A DNA stretch of 64,000 nucleotides from Pseudogymnoascus destructans (lineage: Eukaryota; Ascomycota; Leotiomycetes; Thelebolales; Thelebolaceae). The stretch covers positions 310,001 to 374,000 of the forward strand of contig NW_020167521.1 in assembly GCF_001641265.1 (NCBI RefSeq), written 5' to 3'. This document shows, piece after piece, positions 23,259-34,891 of the stretch. Made by a program: the position numbers and the translations under genes. The stretch's first letter is position 1. The number at the start of each line of letters is the position of its first letter. The notes under the pieces are model-generated. The model was not told where the DNA came from and made no database searches. It was given only the letters and a program-made list of their open reading frames with translations.

Positions 23259-23614
23259 CTAAGGAGCGATGACGTGTAATGAATCATAGAGGGTTGTAGA
23301 AGCTTCTAGAGCTATCGTTCATGTTCCTAGGCCTCTAGTTGGTAGAGATATGCCATGTGGTAGTATTGGCCCACCCCCTTAAGGAGGAGATTTTCTTAAT
23401 AACTTGTTCAATGAGTGTCCAAATGATATGCCGTGATGTATGTAGCATAAACAGATGTAGTAGAAGAGTTTGCAGCAATCGTTGAGTAGTATTGCTTCTG
23501 TTGTTGGTGTGATAAGCCAAGATATGTATGGTGACTTGTAGGTTTGAGGAGGAGATTTCTAAGTTTGCTCTTGAGTTTGATAGCAAACTGAGTGCAACAA
23601 ATGTCAGTATGACA
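23259..23614 (+). repeat. 180-bp repeat, copy B with internal extra segment
   Basis: Shares both ends with copies A and C (CTAAGGAGCGATGAC ... GTCAGTATGACA) but is 356 bp long, with about 175 bp of extra sequence after GGGTTGTAG. Part of the extra segment (CTCCTAGGCCTCTAGTTGG-like, 23325-23350) recurs just downstream at about 23637-23660, showing nested or rearranged pieces. Confidence 0.8.
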
Positions 23615-23749
23615 GAGCTTTTAGAGCTATCGTTGATGCTCCTAGGCCTCTAGTTGGTAGAGATATATCATGTGGTAGTATGAGTGATGTCATGTAATGA
23701 ATCATAGAGGGTTGTAGAGATATGCTATGTGGTAATATCGGCCCAGTAA

Positions 23750-23929
23750 CTAAGGAGCGATGACATGTAATGAATCATAGATGGTTGTAGCAATCATTGA
23801 GTAGTATTGCTCTTGTTGTTGGTGTGATAAGCCAAAATATGTATAGTGACTTGTAGGTTTGAGGAGGAGATTTCCAAGTTTGCTCTTGAGTTTGATAGCA
23901 AACTGAGTGCAACGAATGTCAGTATGACA
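23750..23929 (+). repeat. 180-bp repeat, copy C
   Basis: Near-perfect 180-bp counterpart of copy A in the opposite orientation, about 1.2 kb away. It is followed by an AT-rich stretch with CACGTG and then by GAGTCCTCGAGT at about 24082, which resembles the motif of the 86-bp tandem units. Confidence 0.85.
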
Positions 23930-24137
23930 GTAAAGCTCTTTAAATTATAGATCACGTGATTTGCATGTGACCTAGTACTCATGAGTATCATGAGTATTTG
24001 TGCTAACCCTAACTCGGTGTAAAATATACATCTTCATACAGAAAAAGGTACGGCTTCATACCCTTCCGTACACTAAAAAGGTCCGAGTCCTCGAGTACCA
24101 TAATGATACCTTATAATGCCTGAGGCACCAACCCTTT

Positions 24138-24153
24138 ACGCGTCTGTCGCGTC
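24138..24153. promoter_or_regulatory. MCB-like (MBF) motifs upstream of rfc3
   Basis: ACGCGT at 24138-24143 followed by TCGCGTC at 24147-24153, about 105-115 bp before the rfc3 start codon. ACGCGT is the classical MluI cell-cycle box bound by MBF in yeasts, and rfc3 is an S-phase replication gene. That it acts here is inference. Confidence 0.5.
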
Positions 24154-24253
24154 CCCCGTCCCCCAAACGCCGAGTACCAAAGCTTCAATAAGGTGCAAGG
24201 CTAAGACCACATTAAATCTTTGCAATTGCTATTTCAACCCTTCACCCGCAAAT

Positions 24254-25548
24254 ATGTCCGACTACGAAGATGGAATGGACGTAGACACTGCAGTGGATCT
24301 TGAAGACAATGCAGTTACATTCTCCTCGAAGCAGGCCACCCAAGGCAAGAGAAGCGCTGCAAACCTCCCCGTGGAAGCTGAAGATACCCTGCCATGGTAT
24401 GTCTAAGTCCCCAACTCCCCATCCCACTTACCCATAACTAATCCTGCACCCCAGGGTCGAAAAATACCGCCCCGACACCCTCGAAGACGTCTCCGGCCAC
24501 CAAGACATCATCGCCACCATCAACCGCTTCGTCGAAACCAACCGCCTCCCCCACCTTCTCCTCTACGGCCCCCCCGGCACTGGCAAGACCTCCACCGTCC
24601 TCGCCCTCGCCCGCCGCATCTACGGCGTCAAGAACATGCGGCAGATGGTTCTCGAGCTCAACGCCTCCGACGACCGCGGCATCGACGTCGTGCGCGAGCA
24701 GATCAAGACCTTCGCCAGCACGCGGCAGATCTTCTCTTCCGCCCCGAGCGAGGCGTCGGGAAAGTCGATGGCGACGTATAAGTTGATTATACTGGATGAG
24801 GCGGATGCGATGACGTCGACGGCGCAGATGGCGTTGAGGAGGATTATGGAGAAGTACACGGCTAACACGCGGTTCTGTATTATTGCGAATTATACGCATA
24901 AGTTGTCCCCGGCGCTGCTGTCGAGGTGCACGAGGTTTAGGTTTAGTCCGTTGAAGGAGAGGGATATTAGGGTGTTGGTGGATAAGGTTATTGAGGAGGA
25001 GACGGTGAATATCACGCGTGAAGCCACGGAGGCGCTGACCAAATTGTCCAAGGGGGATATGAGGAGAGCGCTGAATGTGCTTCAAGCTTGTCATGCTAGC
25101 AGTGAGTTCCCCCATTGCCCCTGATTGCATCCCACAGCAGCTAACAATACACCCAGGCACACCACTACACATCAAAGGCCAACCCATCCCCAAAGAATCC
25201 GAGATCATCCGCAACAAAATCACCACCACCACAATCTACGAATGCATCGCCTCCCCCGAGCCCGCCGACATCTCCCTCATCGTCGACACCCTCCTCAAGA
25301 CCTCCGACGTCTCATCCTGCCTCTCTCTCATCAACACTTTGAAAGCGAACAAGGGTCTCGCGCTGGCGGATATCATCGCCTCGATCGCGGAGGAGCTGAC
25401 GAAGCTGGAGACGCCGGCGCAGACGATGATTACGTGGATGGATGGGCTGGCGGAGGTGGAGTATAGGCTTAGTGGTGGGGGGAATGAGGTGGTGCAAACG
25501 GGCGCGGTCGTGGGGGCTGTGAGGCAGGGGGTGGAGTTGATGGGTTAG
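24254..25548 (+). CDS. rfc3: Replication factor C subunit 3 (clamp loader)
   Basis: Small subunit of the RFC clamp loader, which opens and loads PCNA at primer-template junctions using ATP. Exons are 24254-24396, 24455-25101 and 25157-25548, 393 aa. An acidic N-terminus (MSDYEDGMDVD) precedes LPWVEKYRPDTLEDVSGHQD, Walker A GPPGTGKT, ELNASDDRGIDVVR, Walker B IILDEADAMT, sensor IIANYTHKL and the SRCTRFRF arginine-finger motif. The pattern SRC with FASTRQIF points to RFC3 rather than RFC2 or RFC4. The first in-frame ATG after the leader was chosen; the context CAAATATGTCC is acceptable. Third positions change abruptly from C-rich to G/T-rich within exon 2 and again in exon 3. Confidence 0.95.
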
Positions 25549-25828
25549 TGGCCGGGGGTTTGGGGGGATGATGGTGGGTGCATAGCTTTGGCGTTTTGGG
25601 GGATATTTGATGGGGATAGGGGGAAATTTTGGAGTTGGGAGATAGTTATCAAATGAACGAATCTGACGAGGCATATAGTACGAATCCCTGCGCCAAATTG
25701 CTGAGGGCTAAGACTGTTACATGTTTAAAGACTATTTACTATCACGCTTCTGCCCCTTGCCACATCTTCCAAAATCATCATATTCATTACGTATAGTATA
25801 GTAACTTCCAACTACACAACCAAACCTA

Positions 25829-26985
25829 TCACAGCCCATCATCCTCCGACTCCGTAGCCGAGCCATCCTCATCCATAGCCTCAGCCTCAGCCTCCGCCTT
25901 CCCACCCCTCCCACCACCCCTCCCACCACCCCTCCTCGCCGCAACAGGCTCCTCGTCCTCATCCTCCGTCTCCTGCTCATCACTCGTATCCCTCGTCGCC
26001 CCCTCCTCCTTCCCCTCGTCATCAACAGCCATCTCCTCCCCCTCTTCCGGCTCCACCGTCTCCGCCTTCCTCTTCCCCCTCCTCGACTTCCCCGCATTCT
26101 CCTCTACAGGTGACTCCTTTTTATGTCTATTAGGCATCTCCATCTCCACCTCCCCCCCCCCCGCTTGCAGTTCCCTAATCTTCGCTTTCTTCTCATTCAA
26201 CAGCAGCGAAAACTTCTCAAGCAGGGCATGCTCATGATCCCCCTTCGCCTTGAGCAGGTCCTCCAACTGCTCTGCGAGTTTCTGGCTTTTGGATTGCTCT
26301 TTGAGGAGATCTACTTGTGCGGATTTAAGGGTGCTGGTTAGGGAGTGTGAGTGCTGGATCGAGGCACCGCACCAGTCGAAGAGTTCGATTTCTTGGTCTT
26401 CGTCGTGGAGGAGGCGGAGGGAGCCGAGGCGTTGCTAGCGGGGTAGGGTCAGCTGGGGTACTCGGGAATGTTTGGGGGTGGGGGGAGGGGGGACATACAG
26501 TGATACCCGACGTAGATTTCTTGAAGACGAGCTCAACAGCTACATCCTCCTCGATAGCAGCTTCGACTTCTATCCCCTCCGTCGCAGCAGCCTTTTCAAG
26601 GTCTGACTCCTGCTGGAGTAGTATAACCTCCAATATCGCTTCCCATTCGCTGTCGGTACAGGGTGCTTTCTTGGATTTGAGTTTCTGGACTTGATTCTGT
26701 TTCACTTAAGGGCGTCAGTCAGCCGGGTCAGCGGATCTTCTGGAAGGAAGGAAGGGAGGGAGAAAGTGCATTAATCCCCGGCAAGGCACAGGGATACTGC
26801 CTGGGGACAGCATTGGGGGAAGGGATTGGGAGTGTGGTATTACAGGTAAGAGCGAAAGGCGCACCCCCCTCCGTAGCCAGGATCTTGACGTTCAGCGTCG
26901 CAGCGGCCTTTTGAGCGAGGGGGACGATGTGCACCAGGACGAAACCTTCTTGGTTATCCTGGCGTGGGATCCTGAGGAGACCCAT
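25829..26985 (-). CDS. XRCC4/Lif1-family non-homologous end-joining protein
   Basis: Likely XRCC4 homologue (yeast Lif1), the scaffold that stabilises DNA ligase IV in non-homologous end joining. Minus-strand exons are 26844-26985, 26499-26704 and 25829-26434, 317 aa; introns are 139 and 64 nt. The beta-rich head domain begins MGLLRIPRQDNQEGFVLVHI. A long coiled coil follows (TSTLKSAQVDLLKEQSKSQK ... FSLLLNEKKAKIRELQ), where XRCC4 dimerises and binds ligase IV. The tail is acidic with an RGG-like GGGRGGGRGG patch and basic SRRGKRK, plausibly nuclear localisation. The architecture (head, coiled coil, charged tail) fits the family; sequence signatures are weak, so the name is probable rather than certain. 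Confidence 0.75.
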
Positions 26986-28973
26986 GGGTGCGGATCTTAT
27001 GACGATTTGTCTAGGTGTGTGTGTGTGTGTGAAACGGTCTCAAGATTGGAGGGAGCGTAGATTTGAGATGGGCGCGAAATTCATGCGCCGGGATGCGAGT
27101 GAAGGTTGGGATGAGGGGTAGGTAGATGGAGATAGATGAAGGCAGATGAGAAGGCAGCAACCAGGCTGAAGTTAATTAGGTGACCAAAAACCGCGTCTCA
27201 CACCTTGGTCTTTCCAGTCCTCGGTCACGTAGCCATGCTGGTAAATAAAAGGATGTGATATGTCAGAGCTGGCTGTTTGAATAACGTAGGATTATGAAAC
27301 GGATATATGGCCATATAAGATCATCGCGGGCCTCGTGCGTCATATACGGCACCCCTCAATAAGACCTCCCGAAACCCTTCCCCCGACTTTTTTTTGACGC
27401 GTCCAGAACCGCGTTTGGCTGTAAAGAGCGCGGTCAAGAAAAGTTTTGATCGCGTCTCGCGTTTATCGCGGTAGATAATATGCACAGCACCTGCCCAGTG
27501 ATCACATCACATAGATGAATTGGATTGGCGTCTCCGAATTGAGACATTATATTGGTTTCCAGAACTGCAAAAGAAAACGGTCATATTTCAATAAAAAAAC
27601 TAAAAGCTACATCCTATCAAAAGAACTGTATTCACCATGGTGAGTCTTTAGCATCATAAGCCGACGGCATCTGCGAAAAGATTTGGAATATAGTGACTTA
27701 AGACACCCGTCTCTCCGTCGAGCTCCCGTGAAGGGCTCAAAAACATCGAGGTTGCAGGTGCTTAATCGATCTCAGACCCGTTGACTAGATAATTGACATC
27801 ATGGGGATTTGATGGCTCCTCGAAGTCAAACTGAACGGCAACTCCATTATGCGTCCGAAGACGAATGCTGGTGTCAAGCCGTTCACGAGTATGTGGTGGA
27901 AAGAAAGAAGAACGGAAAGAGAGGCAGGAAATTATTTCTGAAGTACGGACTCGGTGTGTCATGTGACCCGTAAGCGAGAAAATGGGAAGTACCTCGAGTT
28001 TTATGCATCAATGTATTAGTGCATGTAAAAGATACGGGTGGGTACAACATATCAAGTACCGACGAATTATCAAAACCATCCATCCCCATATCATCAACAT
28101 CATCGTGGACACAAGTTAAGACGGTCATCAATAAAATAAAATCAATGCATGTAGTGTCTATTATCTAATATAGAATCCCTAAATAACCACTGACAACGTA
28201 GCCGAACAGAGCAATGCTATATTGGAAAGCACGAAGAGTAGCAAATAACCATACGCCCCGAAGAAAGTTATTCTCATGAGCAATCTTTATTAGAATGGAT
28301 GACTAGATAACAAAGCTGATCTAACGCAGGCAGGAGGCAGGAGGCAGGAGGATCTAGCCACCCAGAAAATTGCACCTTGACGATATAAGCCACCACTCTG
28401 TCCATGCCCAAACCGCACGCACTATGACGATCTGGCTTCTTCGCCCCTTCTCAACTCTGGCGAATGACTATCAGAACAATGCCTTAGTAGCGAGCAGATT
28501 CTCACTTTCAAGGTAAATATTTGAGGAACAATTTGTAAAGCATAAGGAACACCTCAGGCAGGAACTCCTTGAGAAGCCGATAAACATAAAGTTTCCAAGT
28601 CGCCCATGGGATAACATCCATAGCGTAGGATGATACGTAATGGTATGGTAGGTTGCTTGAGAACATGTCGAAATGAAGACAAAGAAGAAATTTTTGGCGG
28701 ATCTCAGACGAAAACGATCTTTTGAAAATAGTACCGCCGAACTGAAACAAAGCGAGCTTGGGTGATCAGAGGATTTCAGGAGCCGATCGGGACATCCATA
28801 TATGGGTAACACCAAAAGCGCTGAGACGAAGCTTGTTTTGGGGATATGATTTATGCTGCAGAAATATGACTTGCTATTCCATCGCCTGTGAATATCGTGC
28901 AATGCCAGACCACGACCTGCAGAAGAGTCCGGAATGCTTTACCGAATTGGCAACGGTGCGGCAGCATCAATAT
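26986..28973. other. Intergenic between the XRCC4-like gene and the Pumilio gene
   Basis: About 2 kb without a supported gene. It contains a GT microsatellite (27015-27031), CGCG-type motifs (GACGCGTC at 27396-27403, and TCGCGTCTCGCG near 27451), and three copies of a 7-bp GGAGGCA repeat at about 28327-28351. A 66-codon minus-strand frame (27762-27962) starts with ATG but resembles nothing I know. The part next to 28974 is presumably Pumilio 3'-UTR. Confidence 0.5.
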
Positions 28974-31754
28974 CTAGCGGTAAGCGCCACCAAATCGGGG
29001 GTTGCCCTGAGGCATGCGGTTTGCGCCGAGGGCGGGGCCAACGCCAGGTCCAGGGCGGGTTGCAATGGCAGGGTTGGTGCAAAGCATACCGACACGAGAC
29101 CCAAATTTGGATCCACGGAGAGAGACCATGTGCTTGCGGATGTGGCAAGCGACAATCTCTCTATGCTGGGGGTTGGAGTGAGTAAGAATGTACTGGATGA
29201 GATAGTTGCCGTATTGGTCGCTGGCAATGTCAATGAGTGGGATGCGTGGACGGTCGTTGCGGCCTTCGCAAACACGATCAAGATATCGACCAAGAAATTC
29301 CACGCCGCCAATCTTGAGGCACTTTTCAACAACTTTGGAGGCAAATTGGTCCATGCTATACTCAGAAGCATAGCGGATGACATGGTCAATAGCACGGCTA
29401 CGGTCAACCGGTACTCCATGCTCGCAAATGTGCTGGATGCACCAATTGCCAAACTGGCCGTGAGCAACGATGTCGATACTAGCAAGAACTTCTTCGATGC
29501 AGGGGCGCTACAATATGTTAGTATGAATATTTAGGCGCATATGTGATGATGGCTTACCTTGTCCTCCTCGAGGCAATTCTCAAAAATATTCTGCACTACC
29601 AGACTACCAGTCTCGCCGAGGGCAACCTCGTGCCACATTCCTCTGAGAGCCTCGTTCACAAATTTCATAATCTGAGGTGGTGACTCGGTCCAGCGCAGCT
29701 CAAACAACTTCTGCCAGACATGGCAGGCGTAGCGGTGAATAACGGTCTCCGGGATGCGGCGAAGCAACTCGTGGACCATGATCGCCTTGTAGTCCTCCGG
29801 GACAGAGTCAAAGGCTTTCTGAACGACGTGGCAGCCAAATGCATCCATGGAGAGATTCAATGTGTTGCCTCGAATAGCTTCAGCAATCTTGATAACCTGC
29901 TCTGGAGTACCATGTTCGAAGCAACGCTGAACAAGGAAGTTGCCAAAGCGATTAATCATCAGCGGGTAGGCCTGAGCAACAATGGCCTCGACAATATCAT
30001 ACTTTTGCTCAGTGGTACCAACCTTGAGTTTCTGTTGAAGAAAGATAGATGCTTGCTGATCATTATTGCAAACAATCTTATCGACAATGTACTTCCAGTT
30101 GCAGTTGACCGTGCGGTCAAGTAAACGACGATAGTTCAATGGCTCAGTAGTCGGGAGGAAGGTTTGGCCCTCAACAGCAATTGTGTTCTTAGAAGTTAGT
30201 ATTTTATGAAACGGCTGGGAAGAGGTTTGACTGCTTACATCATTCTTCCACTGCCCATTCAATGAGTTGAATTCTGGTGCAAATGGCGAAAGAGGGGTCC
30301 CAAGTGGCTGAGTCTGATAGCTCAAAGCACCACCAGTATTCAACCCAATCGATCCTCCCATAGTGCCGATTGCACCTCCACCAAGGCCTGCAACAGAACT
30401 GTAGGATGTAGTGGGGGTAAGTCCATCGTAAGAGCTGTTGCTGCTTGCGTATGGAAATGCGCCTGGAGTGCGGTTCATGAAGCGGCCGCGATTGGCGTTT
30501 CGGCGGTCACCAGCTAATCCAATGGAGCTATCATTGTCAGGGATAAGGCGGTCAGAACGAAAGCCAGGAACAGTTTGGCCCAACCCCCCAGAGAGATCAG
30601 AAAAGGGTACATTGAAGCCACGTCCCGCCGCCCAAGGGTTCCCAGGAAACCCAGAAGCAGGTTGGAGGTCTTGCATGCCACCTTGATAATTGGTGAATGG
30701 GGCTCTACCAGAGTTACCCCAAATCCCACTGGCACGATTGAAGCCACCAACAGAGAGAGCATCACTGTTGTCAGAATGGTTATCGTCCTGGCCAATCCAA
30801 GTACCATCTGGGAGATACACAGAACGGCCAGGAGCATTGAGCTGGTCCATTGGGAAGTCAGTTTCCGAGTTGCTACCAATAGCTTGCTCAATAGTATGCT
30901 TGGTGATTCGAGTTTGAGTAAGCTCCTGGTCCATGCGGGCAATCTTGCCTTTGGCTTTCTCGAGTTCGATTTTGAGGCGGAGAACCTCATCTTTGCTTGG
31001 CTGTGGAGTGTTCTTCTCATCGACGGTGTCGACTGTATCGGTGCTGTTACCGGAAACGGTGCCTTCAGCAGAGTTTGTGGCAGGAGTAACCGAGACAGAG
31101 CTCGTTGCCGAAGTTGCGACATATTCAACATCTGAAGATACATGGGTGCGGTGTGCATCATCAGCGGTTTGAAGAACTTCGTGCTGCTTGTTGATAGTTG
31201 CCTGTTGCTCAGAGAGCTTCGCAAGGAGTCTATCCATTGGGTTGAGTTCGTTGAAAGATGTATGGTCGTGGTTCATCTTCGCCTTCTGCAATTGTTAGTT
31301 TGAGTCTGAAGTGGCAAGAGCTAGACAAAGTTTGGAATGGCAGCTGCTGCATCGGGGTTATAACTGACCTTGGGAACTTGGTTGACAAGCTTGGAGCTGG
31401 AGAGAGCACTGGTAGACTTCTTCAGCATGTTGGTAGGGTCCTGCTTTGAATTAGTTGGGGTCGATAAGAACATGAGGATTGTAAACGTCAGATTGTTGGT
31501 CAGGAGGGACATTGGAACAATGAAATATGGGCAGAGAGCAGCATACGAATGCCACAGAACTAGACACCATAGGTCGACGTGCATGAACACTCGTTCTGGA
31601 TATTGGAGTGGGGGTAGATATAGTTCGAGAGTTTACTTACAGAACGCATCTGTGGCTTTTCATCTTCGAAGCCAGCATTCTCTTGAGACTGGCTCCTGCT
31701 CGTGAAGGTTCGACGAGAAGTTGGCGAGCCTGTAGCTGCAACAGTGAAAGACAT
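28974..31754 (-). CDS. Pumilio/PUF-family RNA-binding protein
   Basis: PUF protein, expected to bind 3'-UTRs of target mRNAs in the cytoplasm and control their decay or translation. Minus-strand exons are 31641-31754, 31369-31440, 30239-31285, 29558-30187 and 28974-29507, 798 aa. The N-terminal half is disordered Ser/Thr/Gly/Asn-rich with a short coiled coil (KIELEKAKGKIARMDQEL). The PUM homology domain fills the last roughly 370 residues; repeat cores visible in order are FGNFLVQRC, FGCHVVQKA, ACHVWQKLF, TGSLVVQNI, FGNWCIQHI, ASKVVEKCL, YGNYLIQYI and FGSRVGMLC. The intron at 30188-30238 (51 nt, GTAAGC...TACTAACTTCTAAG) is in frame and open but has a perfect branch site, so I remove it. The C-terminus is Gly/Pro-rich. 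Confidence 0.92.
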
Positions 31755-32812
31755 GTTGATCGTTTCTCAGTTGCAGTACTGGCAGTGCTGTGGTGGGTTT
31801 GTAATTCAGTTGGGTAAAGGGAGTCGAGAGGGTAGTATGGTCGGAGATGTTTGGTGATGAAGGTTGGGAGGGAAGAAAGAGAGGAAACAGAGAAGATCAC
31901 AAAGGTATAGGAGTTGTAGCTCAAACTGATTAGATCAGGTAAGGGCCACACAGATATGTGTAAATATGTGCTTAAGATACTTGCAAGAACGGCTGTCGTT
32001 CCTTCCGTCAAAATTTTGTCTGGTGCGGTCGAGTTGATTTCACAAAGATAGGAAGGAGCGGATGGCCTCGGTCGATCGAGGTACGTGTTGATGTTTAACT
32101 GAAATATAAACTTGTTTGACTCGGAAGGGAGTTAAATAGCTTATATGATATAACTTTTGAGGACCATATGATGGTGAAAAGGAGTGTCGAAGTGAGGTGG
32201 TGATGTAGAAGAGAAGAAGAAGTTTGTGGGTGAAGCAACTCGGCTCTTATAGATTTTTGGTAGAGCCACCTTGTTGGGTTGGGTATTAGAGTTACTCGTG
32301 AGGCCAACCATCCCAAGGCAAGTGAATTAAGGATCAAGGGACTTTCCCTCTCTACTTCACAAAGCACCCAGATTTAATTTTCTTGCAAGGATATAAACCT
32401 CACTTCATGCTTCAGAGTTCTTTAAAGATCTGCCTTCAGCCCACTCGTAACATGGCCAAAGAATCCACCCCATATGGCAGAACTATTATGAAGAAGAGAA
32501 TAAGACAAAAAAAAACATACAAACTGCCAGTACATATATCATGTAAATCAAGTTGCACGGGTTTCACAAAGAGCAAATCTCGAACAAAACGCCACCACGT
32601 CTTTCGCTGTGTCCAGAAGTTTACTTGAAACAGCACCGTTACTGACGGTTCACCAGGCCCAAGAGTTTGCCAAAGAAGTGTTTTCTGGTCGAACTGTTGT
32701 ATAATCATAAAAGTATTTGATTTACACAGGAACTGTTTATGAATCTGATATACCCCCGGTTTCCAAACGCCGTCAATGCCATTATACACTAATATACAGG
32801 CCACGCCTCATC
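31755..32812. other. Pumilio gene upstream region
   Basis: About 1 kb upstream of the PUF start and downstream of the mS33 gene, both on the minus strand. AT-rich and A/G-rich tracts occur and no coding feature is supported. PUF genes often have long leaders, so some of it may be 5'-UTR. Confidence 0.5.
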
Positions 32813-33273
32813 TCAGGCCTCGTCGGTGGTGACCTTCTTCTTGCCCTTGAGCTTCTTGGACTCTGTGGATATATTAGCATTTACAGATCCACTAGATAAA
32901 ACATATTGGCGCTGTCTGGGCTTACCTGCTGCCGTGCGCTTCTTCTTTGGCGGGCCCTTTCCACGCGCCTTGGTAATGGCAACACTCTCCAGTCGGTCCT
33001 CCTCCTTCTCGTCCCACGTCTTCAGCTCTGGGTATGCCTTTCGGAGATCGTTTATAGTGACAACTTTCCGCGGATAATATGCTGCCAGCGCTGGGCCCTT
33101 TAGTCGCTGTCGCAGAATCTTGTTACCGGTTCGTACTCCCTCGGGATTAAAGGTTGTCGAAAAGATCCTGCATCTCGTCTGTAGTGCCAATCGCGTCAGT
33201 AAAAGCAATGCCCCTATTGTATTTTTGAACGTACCTTCATGAGATCTATAACTCTCGACCGTGCGACCGACAT
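32813..33273 (-). CDS. rsm27: Mitochondrial small ribosomal subunit protein mS33
   Basis: Component of the mitochondrial 37S subunit (yeast Rsm27), 113 aa. Minus-strand exons are 33235-33273, 32926-33178 and 32813-32862; introns are 56 and 63 nt. The core CRIFSTTFNPEGVRTGNKIL and LRQRLKGPALAAYYPRK is diagnostic for mS33. The tail is Lys-rich (GKGPPKKKRTAAESKKLKGK). The second intron stays open in frame, but GTAAGC, a GCTAAT branch and CACAG support removing it. The start ATG (MSVARSRVIDLMK) lies 227 bp from the divergent RNase III gene. Confidence 0.92.
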
Positions 33274-33500
33274 GGTTGATGATGTTCTTGGGGGAGGTCT
33301 GGTCAAGCTCTCCTGGCCTCGGGGAGGGACGTCAAAAAGTTCAACCTGAATAGGCTAGCGCGCGACAACATTGATACATCGGTACAATATTTCTCCGATA
33401 TTTCTCTCGATAATTGTCATTCACGTGATGCTTTAAAGAAATACCACTCTCTTCAATACAAACAGCATCGTGCATATATAGCAATCACAAACACGCCGAA
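33274..33500. promoter_or_regulatory. Compact bidirectional promoter (mS33 / RNase III)
   Basis: Only 227 bp separate the two divergent start codons, so the region must serve both. It contains TCACGTGA-like sequence at about 33421-33429. No TATA box is obvious for the mS33 side. Confidence 0.55.
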
Positions 33501-34785
33501 ATGGCTAAAAGATCTCATTCGGATTTTGTTGAACCTGGCTCTGGGAAAACACAACAGGTGCGTCTCTTTACCAAGTATCCAGGCAATATCTTTCTAATAT
33601 AATTTACAGGGTCATGAAAGCAGCAAACTTGCTCGTGGAATTCAAAAGGATGGCTCTAAGAAGGTAGACGCATCATCTAATGAAGCCCAAGCACCAGCAG
33701 TCAATGAGAATGCCGATTTAGTCGCCAATCTATCGTTTGCCCTCAACGCTGTTCTCAAGTCGGAAGAAGCTATCCTGAGCAGCGGCACTCTTAACAGGAT
33801 TGGCTTAGCTCGTTGCAAGGCTCTACAACTTGAGCTTCCCAAACCAAAGAAGGCGCCCTCCAAGGCAAAAATCGCCACCCAAGCAGAAGACGCATTGCCC
33901 AAGAAAACCTCCGCCGAAGTCACGCCGCCCCAAAATATCGCCCCCTGGACAGGAGCTTCGATTCCCAGTGGGCTCCCTGACCTCCCACCTATCCTCTCAC
34001 CCGCCCTCGAAAAATCAGCTTTCACCCATTCCGGCGCCCTCCCCACCAACGCAGGTCCCCAAGACTCGTATGAGCGTCTTGAGTGGGTAGGTGACGCTTA
34101 CATCTACCTCCTTACGACTCTCCTAATCTCCAAGACCTTCCCCGCCCTCCAACCCGGCCGCTGTGCACAGCTGCGTGAGCTCTGTCTGAAGAATGAGACG
34201 TTGGCATCATACGCCCGGCAGTATGGCTTTGAGAAGCGCTACCAAATCCCCAAAGACTTTGCGGCAAAGACTCCACAGACCAAGATCTTGGGTGATGTCT
34301 TCGAGGCGTACGTCGCAGCAGTGATTTATTCCGATCCCAAGAATGGCGTCGAAAAGGCCTCGAACTGGTTAAAGGCGCTATGGGCGGACACGCTCTCCAA
34401 GGAGATTCTCGAGCAAGACGAAGTCAACAAGACGTTGCAAAAAACCGGCCCCCCCGTCGTTGCGACCACGAGCGCCAAACAGGAACTAGCAACGCAGATC
34501 GTTAGTCGCGGGATTAAGCTTCTCTACAAAGATGCGGACACCCCCGGAAAGGACCCAGTGACGGGATTCCCGCTTTACACAGTGGGCGTGTACTTAGAAG
34601 GATGGGGTGAGAAGAATAAGCTGCTCGGAAGCGGCACTGCTCTGGGCAAGAAAGAGGCGGGGGCTAAGGCTGCGGAGGAGGCGCTCAAAAGGGATTTGTA
34701 CGTGTATAGAGAAAAAAAGAGGATTTTTGATGAGATGAATAAGGCGAAGAAAGAGGCGGCCGAGGCGGCGAAAAATGCATTATAA
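33501..34785 (+). CDS. rnt1: Ribonuclease III (Rnt1/Pac1-like)
   Basis: Double-strand-specific RNase III, expected in the nucleus for pre-rRNA, snRNA and snoRNA processing. Exons are 33501-33557 and 33610-34785, intron 52 nt, 410 aa. A Lys/Ala-rich N-terminal extension is followed by the RNase III signature YERLEWVGDAYIY (about residues 173-185; consensus ERLEFLGDA) with the metal-binding Glu and Asp, and the second catalytic block TKILGDVFEAYVAAVIY with Asp and Glu. One C-terminal dsRNA-binding domain (about 320-395) ends with GSGTALGKKEAGAKAAEEAL. There is one RNase III domain and no helicase or PAZ, so it is not Dicer. The tail is Lys-rich. Confidence 0.93.
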
Positions 34786-34891
34786 GGTGGATACGGTTAA
34801 AATTAGGATACCCAATGCTGAGATATGTACTCTATGCCTATACTGTCTATGTGCTCTTATATACATTTCACTATTATCTGCATCGCTACCC

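Larger units (their letters stand above)
22560..24110. mobile_element. Transposon-derived repeat island (unclassified remainder)
   Basis: The island continues the hAT relic with repeat copies in both orientations, a tandem duplication and duplicated fragments, and has no intact reading frame. Between 22930 and 23250 I see nothing recognisable apart from a tiny direct repeat (TTTCCATGAC twice at about 23050). The island separates bfa1 from rfc3. Terminal inverted repeats and an 8-bp target duplication were not found by eye. Confidence 0.6.

Noticed and set aside
24003..24012. CTAACCCTAA, similar to fungal telomere repeat (TTAGGG)n
   Set aside because: Only about one and a half units; not a telomere or a convincing interstitial telomeric array.
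27762..27962. 66-codon minus-strand frame in the XRCC4-Pumilio gap
   Set aside because: Short, isolated, unrecognised; could be chance.
28471..28902. 143-codon minus-strand frame after the Pumilio gene
   Set aside because: Lies directly downstream of the Pumilio stop codon on the same strand and shows no protein features; treated as 3'-UTR.
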